A DNA stretch of 64,000 nucleotides. Origin: Aquabacterium sp. GTDB taxonomy: Bacteria; Pseudomonadota; Gammaproteobacteria; Burkholderiales; Burkholderiaceae_C. The stretch is from assembly GCF_029946005.1 (NCBI RefSeq), contig NZ_JAQSDR010000036.1:1-64000 (forward strand), in the 5' to 3' direction. This document shows, piece by piece, positions 53,620 through 61,568 of the stretch (its first letter is position 1; every line of letters starts with the position of its first letter). The notes beneath the pieces are model-generated. The model did no database searches, was not told the origin of the DNA, and was given only the letters and a program-made list of their open reading frames with translations. Made by a program: the position numbers and the translations under genes.

Positions 53620-55224
53620 TCAAGCTTTTGGCGGCTGTGTACCCGTCAGATAAGGGGGTTCCCCCAAACCAAAGTGACCCTGCAGCATGGCTTCGGCCGT
53701 TTCCAGCGCGCCTTCCACCCAGCCCTGGCTGTGGGAGTAGGCCTCGCCACAGATGAACACCGGCACCTCGCGCACAGGCTGGAGGATCCGGCGGGCCACG
53801 TCATGGCTTTCAACGTGTTGCGGCCAGAAGTTGGCACCGCCACCAAACGGATCCTCGCCCCAGTTGCGAAAGGCCGCGGCATAGGGCTGCAGGTCCGGGC
53901 GGTCTTCGATGCCGTGGATCTGCAGCAACTGGCGGTGCGCCTCTTGCACCATCAACGCGGGCGCGGGATGTTGATTCCACTCCTGCTCGGGCCAGGGCAC
54001 ATCGCCCGCCAAGGTCTTGTTCTGGAACTTGGCGGGGTGCGCCATCAGGTCGCACCAGTAGTCCAGGTCCAGGCCATCGTTGTAGATGAGGATGGCGCCA
54101 GCCGCGGTGTCGTCGCCCACCGGCCAGTAATAGCACTGGCGGATCGGCAGGTCGGTGACCGACTGGCCTTGCGTGATGCCCAGCTTCTCCCACCAGCGCT
54201 CGCGGTAGCACAGAGCCAGTTTGAACAAGGGGATGGGCGTGACCGATTTGATCAGGCGGTGCACCTCGTGCTGCTCGGGGCCCAGCACGGCGCCGTTTTG
54301 CGCCAACAGCTCGAGTGAGCGGCGCGGCATGGCCAGGATCAGCTGGCGCGTGCACACGGTCTCGCGGTGCCCGTCGCGGTCGAAGTGCATCTCGATCAGC
54401 TTGCTGCCATCGTCTTGCTCGACATGGTCAAAGCCGATGAGGCGGTGCTTCAAATGCACCTGGCCGCCGGCTTCTTCGAACTTGGCGCGCAAGGTCAGCG
54501 GCAAGGACTCGTAGCCTTGAACAAGGCGCTTGTACTCAATGGTGGCGCCGTAGTCGGCCAGGTTCCAGGGGAAGCCATCGGCCGCGTTCCAGGTGAAGAA
54601 GATGCTGTCGTAGCCGCTGGTGTCTTCGGCGAATTGGAAGGCCTCGTGGCTGACCGAACGGTTGAACACGTAGCGCATGGGCAGGTCGCGCAAATAGTGT
54701 CCTTCGTATTTTCCGCTGCGCGCCAGCTTCTCCCAGGGCACGGTCTTCAAGTCCACGTGGGGCTGGTCCATCACCTTCTGCAGGAAGTTCTCGGCGGCCA
54801 TCGCGGTGAAGCCGCCTTGCAGGCCATCGCGTTCGGCGGGCGTCAACACATAGGGGATCTTGTCGGGATCGTTCAGGTCGGCGGTGCGCAGGCGGTGGCC
54901 GCGCAGGTAGGCCATGTTCTGGTTCTGCCCCACCGGGAAAGGCTCGGTGGCCAGCTTCAGATAGGGCACGAGCGACATCACCAGCTGCTGCCCGGTGGTG
55001 AAGCGCATGCCGCCCAGCTCGATGCGCGCCTCGGGCATGCCGGGTGGCGTGACCGAGAGCAGGCGGCCGCCCACGCGATCACTGCTTTCGAACAAGGACA
55101 CCGTCTGCGGCTGATCGGGTGAGGGCGTGGTCAACAAGCGCCAACCGCTGTAGAGGCCAGACACGCCGCCTCCCACGATGGCCACGTCCAACACGGTCTT
55201 GCGCGGAGCTGTCGGATGAGTCAT
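53620..55224 (-). CDS. FAD-dependent amine oxidase family protein
   Basis: A 534-residue flavoprotein of the monoamine-oxidase type. The N-terminal Rossmann motif is LDVAIVGGGVSGLYSGWRLL, followed by VGGRLLSVTPPGMPEARIEL and GGMRFTTGQQLV. The C-terminal flavin end VFICGEAYSHSQGWVEGALE is typical of amine oxidases and related tryptophan- or lysine-oxidase-like enzymes. No signal peptide from the chosen ATG at 55224. The substrate is unknown; a primary amine or amino acid is plausible. It is divergent from a ThDP enzyme gene. Confidence 0.85.
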   Translation of the reverse strand: MTHPTAPRKTVLDVAIVGGGVSGLYSGWRLLTTPSPDQPQTVSLFESSDRVGGRLLSVTPPGMPEARIELGGMRFTTGQQLVMSLVPYLKLATEPFPVGQNQNMAYLRGHRLRTADLNDPDKIPYVLTPAERDGLQGGFTAMAAENFLQKVMDQPHVDLKTVPWEKLARSGKYEGHYLRDLPMRYVFNRSVSHEAFQFAEDTSGYDSIFFTWNAADGFPWNLADYGATIEYKRLVQGYESLPLTLRAKFEEAGGQVHLKHRLIGFDHVEQDDGSKLIEMHFDRDGHRETVCTRQLILAMPRRSLELLAQNGAVLGPEQHEVHRLIKSVTPIPLFKLALCYRERWWEKLGITQGQSVTDLPIRQCYYWPVGDDTAAGAILIYNDGLDLDYWCDLMAHPAKFQNKTLAGDVPWPEQEWNQHPAPALMVQEAHRQLLQIHGIEDRPDLQPYAAAFRNWGEDPFGGGANFWPQHVESHDVARRILQPVREVPVFICGEAYSHSQGWVEGALETAEAMLQGHFGLGEPPYLTGTQPPKA

Positions 55225-55324
55225 AGCGTGAACTCCCGGTGTTTTGTCTCGGAATTCTGGCAGCCATGCGGGCGGGCAACGCGGTAATTTCAGACACCTT
55301 TGCCCGCCATATCGAGGGAGCCCC

Positions 55325-57115
55325 ATGCAAACCACCGTTGACACCCCCGCCACCAAGACCGTCGCGCAATTGCTGCTGGACTATTTGAAAGCGGAGGGCG
55401 TGACCAGGATCTTCGGCATACCCGGCGGCGCACTGGTCTGGCTGATGAACGAGCTGAAGCAGCAACAAGACATCGACTACGTGATCTGCCGGCACGAAAC
55501 CGGCGCGGCCTACATGGCCGATGGCCACGCGCGGGCGGGCGGTGGACTGGGCGTGGTGATGACCACCTCCGGCCCCGGCGCCACCAATGCCGTGACCGGG
55601 GCCATGAATGCGCAGGCCAGCAACTCATCGGTGCTGGTGATCACGGGCGAGGTGCCCGAGAAGTATTTCGGCCAGGGCTACCTGCAAGAAGGCGCCGATG
55701 CCAAGCTGGACATCACCAGCATCTTCCGCAACTCGGTGCAGTCCAGCGACATGGTCTCGAACCAGGGCAACTTCCAGACGCTGTTTCAGCAAGCGCTGCG
55801 CAATGCCTGTTCTTTGCCACGGCGGGCAGCGCACATCAGCCTGCCCAACGACGTGGCGGGCACGCCCTTGAGCAGCTACCCCACCCGCCTCCAACCTGCC
55901 AGCTACCGCGCGGTGGCCGCCTGCACTGACCCCAAGGCCGTGCGTGCCACCCTGCACGAGCTGATCCAGGCCGACCGGCCGCTGATCTTCCTGGGCAATG
56001 GCTGCCGCGAAGCACTGGCCGATCCACAGCGCCTGGCCGCCTTCACCCACTTTGTCGAGCGCTTTGGCATCCCCGTGATGACCACGCCCAATGGCAAAGG
56101 CATCTTCCCGGAAACGCACGCCTGGTCGCTGCGCAACTACGGCATGTGCGGGTCGGCCTGGACGCAGCGCTACATGAAGCCGCCCACCGATCCAGATCAC
56201 CTTGACACGCTGGTCGTGCTGGGCTCCACGCTGGGCGAACTGGCGACCTCGGTCGTGGCCTCGGACCTGTACAGCCGCACACTGAGCCCGCGCAAAACCT
56301 TTGTGCAGATCGACCTGGACGCCAGCGTGATCGGCCGCGACTTTGCCATCACCCGCGGCGTGGTGGCCGAGATTGGCGCCACGCTCGACGAGCTGTGCGA
56401 GCAGGCCGCCAGGGCCCATCCCGACGCGCATCGGGTGGCACAACGGCGGCAAGCCATCGCCGAGATCAAACGCGCCCACGCGCCATGGTCCGACCCGGCC
56501 GGCCGCGACTCCACCAGCGCGCCCGTGCACCCCGCCGCGATGATGCGCGTCATCAACGAAGCCATGCACGGCGGCCACGTTTTCATCGACGCGGGCAATT
56601 GCGTCGGCTGGTCACTCAACAACCTGGTGATCGATCCACCGGTGCGCTACCAGAGCGCCCTGGCCATGGGCCCGATGGGCTTTGCCGTGGCCGCCGTGAT
56701 CGGCGCCAAGCTGGCGTCGCCGGACCTCCCCTGCCTGGCCATCGTCGGCGATGGCGCCTTCATGATGCACGGGGCTGAAATATCCACCGCCGCGCAGAAC
56801 GGTGTGGGGGCCATCTGGGTGGTCCTGAACGACAACGACCTGGCCATGGTCAGCCAGGGCATGGCCCAACTGCTGCCGCCCGCTGCGGCCTGGGCCGACT
56901 ACTACCAACTGGGTCGGCCCGACCTGGTCAAATTCGCCGAAGGACTGGGCGCGCAAGCCGTGGCCATCGGGCCCGACCAAGGTACAAGCGCCCTGGCCGG
57001 GGCCTTGGCAAATGCGCTAGCATCAGCACAGTCCAGCCGAAGGCCGCAGGTCATCGTGGTCCACATCGACACGAAGCCTGCGCCGCCCTACGGTTGGCCC
57101 AAGTTAACGACCTAG
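55325..57115 (+). CDS. Thiamine-diphosphate enzyme, acetolactate-synthase-like
   Basis: A 596-residue ThDP-dependent enzyme of the acetohydroxyacid synthase/benzoylformate decarboxylase superfamily. The catalytic Glu is in CRHETGAAYMADGHARA, preceded by FGIPGGALVW. The central FAD/regulatory domain and a C-terminal ThDP/Mg motif GDGAFMMHGAEISTAAQNG with LNDNDLAMVSQGM follow. The latter fits acetolactate synthase large-subunit-like proteins, but no small subunit is adjacent, so a biosynthetic branched-chain role is uncertain; decarboxylation of a 2-oxo acid is as likely. It is followed by an FAD oxidoreductase 17 bases later. Confidence 0.85.
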   Translation: MQTTVDTPATKTVAQLLLDYLKAEGVTRIFGIPGGALVWLMNELKQQQDIDYVICRHETGAAYMADGHARAGGGLGVVMTTSGPGATNAVTGAMNAQASNSSVLVITGEVPEKYFGQGYLQEGADAKLDITSIFRNSVQSSDMVSNQGNFQTLFQQALRNACSLPRRAAHISLPNDVAGTPLSSYPTRLQPASYRAVAACTDPKAVRATLHELIQADRPLIFLGNGCREALADPQRLAAFTHFVERFGIPVMTTPNGKGIFPETHAWSLRNYGMCGSAWTQRYMKPPTDPDHLDTLVVLGSTLGELATSVVASDLYSRTLSPRKTFVQIDLDASVIGRDFAITRGVVAEIGATLDELCEQAARAHPDAHRVAQRRQAIAEIKRAHAPWSDPAGRDSTSAPVHPAAMMRVINEAMHGGHVFIDAGNCVGWSLNNLVIDPPVRYQSALAMGPMGFAVAAVIGAKLASPDLPCLAIVGDGAFMMHGAEISTAAQNGVGAIWVVLNDNDLAMVSQGMAQLLPPAAAWADYYQLGRPDLVKFAEGLGAQAVAIGPDQGTSALAGALANALASAQSSRRPQVIVVHIDTKPAPPYGWPKLTT

Positions 57116-57132
57116 CAGTATCGAGTCTTGAC

Positions 57133-58353
57133 ATGCATGATGTGATTGTGGTGGGCGCCAGGTGCGCTGGTGCAGCAACGGCCATGCTGTTGGCGCGCCA
57201 GGGGCACAAGGTTCTGCTCATTGACCAAGACCGCTTTCCCAGCGACATGCGCTTGTCCACCCACCTGGTGTGGCACGCGGGGGTTGACCTGCTGCAAAAG
57301 TGGGGCGTGCTGGAGGCCGTGCGCGCATCACTCTGCCCTGCCCTGACCGAGTTCTCGCTCGACTTGGGCGAGCTGGTGCTCAAAGGCACGCCGCCCGGCA
57401 CTCAAGTGGGCGCGGCCTTCGCCCCCAAACGCATCGTCCTTGACCAGGCCCTGCAGGACGCGGCCGTGGCCGCCGGCGCTGAGTTGCGCGAAGGCGTGCT
57501 CTTCGACGACGTGCTGCGCGATGGTGACCGCGTGATCGGCATCACCGCCAAGAACCCCGATGGCAGCCTGATGACCGAGCACGCCCGATGGGTCGTCGGC
57601 GCCGATGGTCGGCACTCGCGCGTGGCCCGCTCGGTCAACAGCAGCTCGTACCACGAGTTCCCCAAGGAAGCAGGCTCCCTCAACACCTTCGCCTATTTCA
57701 GCGGCGTATCGCTCAAGGGCGTGGAGTTCATTTCGCGCCCACAGCGCATGGCCTATGCATGGGCCACCAACGACGACCAAGTGGTGGCCGGCATCATCCT
57801 GCCAGGCACATCGCCCCGCATGCCACGGCAGGACGTCGAAGCCCATTTCTTCGCCGAGATGGAGGCCATGAGCCCCGACTTGGCCGCGCGCCTGCGCGCT
57901 GGCAAGCGCGAAGAAGACTGGATCAGCACCGGCGTGAGCACCTTCTGTCGCCAAGCGGTGGGCCCCGGCTGGAGCCTGGTTGGCGATGCCGGCGTGACCA
58001 TTGACCCCATCACCGCAGCGGGCATCACCAACGCCTTGCGCGATGCCGACCTGCTGGCCGAGTTGCTTCACCAGGGCCTGTCAGGCCCTGGTGATCTGGG
58101 CGACACCGTGGCAGCGTATGCCGCCCGCCGTGATGCCGTGGCGGTGCCCTTGCACCTCTTCTCGCAAAACATGGCCAGTCTGGCGCCACCCACCGACGAC
58201 GTCATCCAACTGTTCACTGGCCTGGCCCACAACCAGCCTCAGGCCGACCGCTACTTCGGCGTGTTCGGCCAGACGGTCTCACCGGCTGATTTCTTCAGCC
58301 CTGAAAACCTGCAAGAGATCGCCACCTCCGAGCAGGCCGCCGTCAGCGCCTGA
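57133..58353 (+). CDS. FAD-dependent oxidoreductase (geranylgeranyl-reductase-like)
   Basis: A 406-residue flavoprotein. The FAD motif VIVVGARCAGAATAMLLARQ begins at residue 4, followed by LLIDQDRFPSD. VVGADGRHSRVAR is the second FAD-contact motif and GDAGVTIDPITAAGITNAL the third. This three-motif layout is typical of FAD monooxygenases and geranylgeranyl-reductase-like proteins. It starts 17 bases after the ThDP enzyme gene and is likely co-expressed with it, perhaps oxidising its product. A TTG 39 bases upstream would add 13 residues. Its 3' end overlaps the convergent cyclase gene by 11 bases. Confidence 0.85.
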   Translation: MHDVIVVGARCAGAATAMLLARQGHKVLLIDQDRFPSDMRLSTHLVWHAGVDLLQKWGVLEAVRASLCPALTEFSLDLGELVLKGTPPGTQVGAAFAPKRIVLDQALQDAAVAAGAELREGVLFDDVLRDGDRVIGITAKNPDGSLMTEHARWVVGADGRHSRVARSVNSSSYHEFPKEAGSLNTFAYFSGVSLKGVEFISRPQRMAYAWATNDDQVVAGIILPGTSPRMPRQDVEAHFFAEMEAMSPDLAARLRAGKREEDWISTGVSTFCRQAVGPGWSLVGDAGVTIDPITAAGITNALRDADLLAELLHQGLSGPGDLGDTVAAYAARRDAVAVPLHLFSQNMASLAPPTDDVIQLFTGLAHNQPQADRYFGVFGQTVSPADFFSPENLQEIATSEQAAVSA

Positions 58354-61300
58354 CCAGCAGTTGGTCCAAGTCCGCCTGCGCACGGCGGGCCCACTGGCGT
58401 GCTCCTTGCGCCGTGGCCACTTTCAAGGCTTGGCGGATGCTGACCTCGGCCTGCGGCCAATCCGGCTGAGGCCCCGATGCCAGCAACTCGCCCCGGATGC
58501 GGTGCAGTTCGGCCTCGTGCCAGCGCTCACCGCCCTGCTCAATCAAAGCCTGTGACGCGTCCAGCAAAGCCAGTGCTTCGTGCTGCTGCCCGGCGCGCCC
58601 CAAGGCCTGCGCCAACAAGGTCTGGAAGAAGGGAGCGACGATGCCCGCGCCCGTCTGCCTGAACAGTGCCAGGCCTCGCCGCATTTCTTCGATGCCCTCC
58701 AGCAGCCGATCCGACTGCTGCGCCCAAGCCCAACCCCGGGCGATCACGCCGATCGACGTCACGTAGGTGAAGCCATGTTGTTCGGCCAGGGCCAGGCCGC
58801 GCTCCAGCCGGTCCAGCAAGCCCGCAACATCGCCCCGAAACAAGTAAGACATCGCGCCCCACGCATGGGTCCAGGCCAGGCTGTGCGGGTGGTTCAGCAA
58901 GGCCGCAAAGCGCTCCTGCTCCAGGCAAAGCGCCTCGGCGTCATGGTCCTCTCCCGCGATCCAGCGGGCCTGCGAACCATGCACGAGCGCCACCAGTTTC
59001 AGGTCCATCGAGTACAGCGTGATGAGCGAACGGTCCTGCGGATCGCTGTAGCGGTGAATGACCTGGTCGGCGTGCTCCGCGACCTCGTTCAACCGGCCGC
59101 TGTACAGGCACAACTGCGCGTGCATCATGTTGGCCACCAACCAGGCATGGCGGCTGTTGGCCTGGCGGGCCACCGTCATCAGGCGCTTGCCAATGGACTC
59201 GGCCTGGCTGACCTCGCCCCGCACCAGGTGGAAAACGCACACGCCCCACAAGGGCCAGATGGATTCCTCGACCTTGTCGGCCGCGTCGGCCAGCTGATTG
59301 GCGCGCGCATAAGCCTGCTCGACCTCGGGCGCACCCCAACCTTTGGCCAGCATGTGCACCGTGCCCAGCGAGGCCCGCAGCTGCAGCTCGGTCTGATCAC
59401 GCCCCGATGACACCGGCAACGCGGCCACCGAGGCCAGGCCAGCGTTCAGGTGCGCCGCCGCCTCGTGCAAAGACAGGCGCTGCAAGGCCTGGTCGCTGGC
59501 CTTGCGCCAATAAGGGATGGCCTGCTGCGGCTGCCCGGCCGCGCTGGCATGGCGCGCCAGCATCTCGGGCTTGCTGTGCTGAAGGGCCGGAAAACGCGAC
59601 TCCACCACCTGCACGATGGCCGCGTGCCAGGCTTCGCGCTGGGGCTTGAGCAGCGAGTCGTAAGCAGCGTCCTGCACCAACGCGTGCTTGAAGGTGTAAA
59701 CGGTGCCCTGGTAGCTGACCTGCTGCGTGACCAGGCCCGATTGCGTCAGCGCGGCCAGCGCCGCGGCCAACTCCACCGACGACATGCTGGACAAAGCCTC
59801 GATCAACTCGTGACTGAACTCGCGCCCCAGCACCGAGCCCATTTGTGCGATGGCCTTGGCCGCCGGCACCCGGTCCAGGCGCGCCATCAGCGAATCACGC
59901 AGGGTCGCGGGCACCTCGGTGCGGTGGCCATCCCGGCCATCACCCAAGGGGGTCTCCAGGATGGACTTGGTCAGCTCCTCGATGAATAAAGGCACGCCAT
60001 CGGTCTTGCTCAAAATGTGCTGCGTCAGGGCCAAGGGCAAAGCCACTTCGCGCGACAACTGCGCCACCAGCTCGGCCACCTCGGCCCGTTGCAGACTGGG
60101 CAGCTTCAAGGTGGTGACATGCTGATCGCCATCGCCCAGCGACAACTGAAACTCGGGCCGGTGGGTGACGACCAACATCAAGGGCACGAACCTGGCCCGT
60201 TCGATCAGCAAGCTGAGGAAATCGAGGGTGGCCGGATCGGCCCAGTGCACGTCTTCGAGCAGCACCAGGGTGGGCTCGCGCAAAGCCGCGGCCTCGACCA
60301 CATCAACCAGGGCCATCACCGTGTCGCGCTCGTGCTGTTGCGGGCTCTCCACCAGCGGGCCGTAACGGTCCTCGCAAGGGATGGACAGCATGGAGGCCAG
60401 CAAGGCCACCTGCTGCGCCGACCGGTGCAATTGACCCATCACCATGCGCTCCAGCGCGCCCAGCTTCAACTCGGCAGGCTGGTCGCGGCTCAGGTTCAAC
60501 ACGCGTTCGAAGTAATCGATGCTGGGATGAAGGGCGATGTGAACCTGGTGCGCCGAGCATTGCAGACGCGCTGCGCCCAGGCCGGCGTTGCCCAGGCGGT
60601 CGCACAGCTCCTTGAGCAAGCGGGATTTGCCGATGCCGGGCTCGCCCGACAGCACCATCACCTGGCCCTGCCCGCGCTGCACGGCCTGCCAGCGATCCAG
60701 CAACAGGCCCAGTTCAGGCACGCGGCCCACCAGCGGGGTCAAGCCCGCGCTGGTGGCCGCGTCAAAGCGGCTGGTCGCCGTGTTCACGGCCTTGACGCGC
60801 CAGACCTGGCGCGGCTCTCGCACGCCTTTGAGCAAAGGCCGCCCCAGGTCTTCGCATTGCAAACCCGAGCCAGCCAGCTTGCGCGTGCTGTCGCTGATCA
60901 CCACGGTGTTGGGTTGCGCCAGGGCTTGCAAGCGCGCGGCCAGGTTGGGCGTGTCACCCAAGGCCAGTTGCTCACGCCGGGCACCCCCACCAATCTCGCC
61001 CATCACGACCAGGCCGGTGTGGATGCCGATGCGCACGGCCCAAGACAAGGGCTCGTCGTGCCCGGGCGGCTGCATGGGCAAGTGACGGATCGCCTCGACC
61101 AGGGCCAGACCCGTGCGCACTGCGCGCTCGGGCGCATCTTCTTGCGCTTGTGGGTGGCCGAAGTACACCAACAGGCCATCCCCCAGGTACTGCGCGATGG
61201 TGCCGCCAAAACGCTCGATCACCGCCGCCGAGGTCTGCTGGTACAGCAACACCACCTGCTGCCATTGCTCCGGACTCAGGCGCTCGCACAGTTGGGTGGA

Positions 61301-61567
61301 ATCGACCAGGTCGCAAAACATGATGGTCAATTGCCGAAGCTCACCCTGGCTGGCCAACCCCGGCTTGACCAGCGGCCGCACCGCCTGTTGGCGCAACAGC
61401 CCGATGGCCTGCAGCAAGCGCTTGCGGTCGCCCATGGACACGCCCAGTTTTTCCAGGTCAGTCTCGGTCAGGCTGGTGATGATGTCGGCGTCGATGTCGT
61501 TGTCGAGCAGAACGCGCTCAAGCCGGGCCATGCCAATCGACGCCAGCCAATCGGACAGGGCCTGCAC
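58343..61567 (-). CDS. SAM-domain adenylate/guanylate cyclase with ATPase and repeats
   Basis: A 1074-residue signalling protein. Residues 1-60 form a SAM domain (WLASIGMARLERVLLDNDID). A class III cyclase domain follows at about 75-250: the metal-binding Asp pair lies in IMFCDLVDSTQL and AQYLGDGLLVYFG, and the transition-state Asn/Arg in LGDTPNLAARLQ. Next is an AAA/NTPase unit with Walker A LSGEPGIGKSRLLKELC and Walker B LVLLEDVHWADPAT. The C-terminal half is TPR-like repeat helices (LYSGRLNEVAEHADQV and others). The cyclase residues look intact, so cAMP or cGMP production gated by the ATPase is possible. It begins one base after the preceding regulator gene and shares its operon; start is a GTG. 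Confidence 0.92.
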   Translation of the reverse strand: MQALSDWLASIGMARLERVLLDNDIDADIITSLTETDLEKLGVSMGDRKRLLQAIGLLRQQAVRPLVKPGLASQGELRQLTIMFCDLVDSTQLCERLSPEQWQQVVLLYQQTSAAVIERFGGTIAQYLGDGLLVYFGHPQAQEDAPERAVRTGLALVEAIRHLPMQPPGHDEPLSWAVRIGIHTGLVVMGEIGGGARREQLALGDTPNLAARLQALAQPNTVVISDSTRKLAGSGLQCEDLGRPLLKGVREPRQVWRVKAVNTATSRFDAATSAGLTPLVGRVPELGLLLDRWQAVQRGQGQVMVLSGEPGIGKSRLLKELCDRLGNAGLGAARLQCSAHQVHIALHPSIDYFERVLNLSRDQPAELKLGALERMVMGQLHRSAQQVALLASMLSIPCEDRYGPLVESPQQHERDTVMALVDVVEAAALREPTLVLLEDVHWADPATLDFLSLLIERARFVPLMLVVTHRPEFQLSLGDGDQHVTTLKLPSLQRAEVAELVAQLSREVALPLALTQHILSKTDGVPLFIEELTKSILETPLGDGRDGHRTEVPATLRDSLMARLDRVPAAKAIAQMGSVLGREFSHELIEALSSMSSVELAAALAALTQSGLVTQQVSYQGTVYTFKHALVQDAAYDSLLKPQREAWHAAIVQVVESRFPALQHSKPEMLARHASAAGQPQQAIPYWRKASDQALQRLSLHEAAAHLNAGLASVAALPVSSGRDQTELQLRASLGTVHMLAKGWGAPEVEQAYARANQLADAADKVEESIWPLWGVCVFHLVRGEVSQAESIGKRLMTVARQANSRHAWLVANMMHAQLCLYSGRLNEVAEHADQVIHRYSDPQDRSLITLYSMDLKLVALVHGSQARWIAGEDHDAEALCLEQERFAALLNHPHSLAWTHAWGAMSYLFRGDVAGLLDRLERGLALAEQHGFTYVTSIGVIARGWAWAQQSDRLLEGIEEMRRGLALFRQTGAGIVAPFFQTLLAQALGRAGQQHEALALLDASQALIEQGGERWHEAELHRIRGELLASGPQPDWPQAEVSIRQALKVATAQGARQWARRAQADLDQLLVRR

Positions 61568-61568
61568 G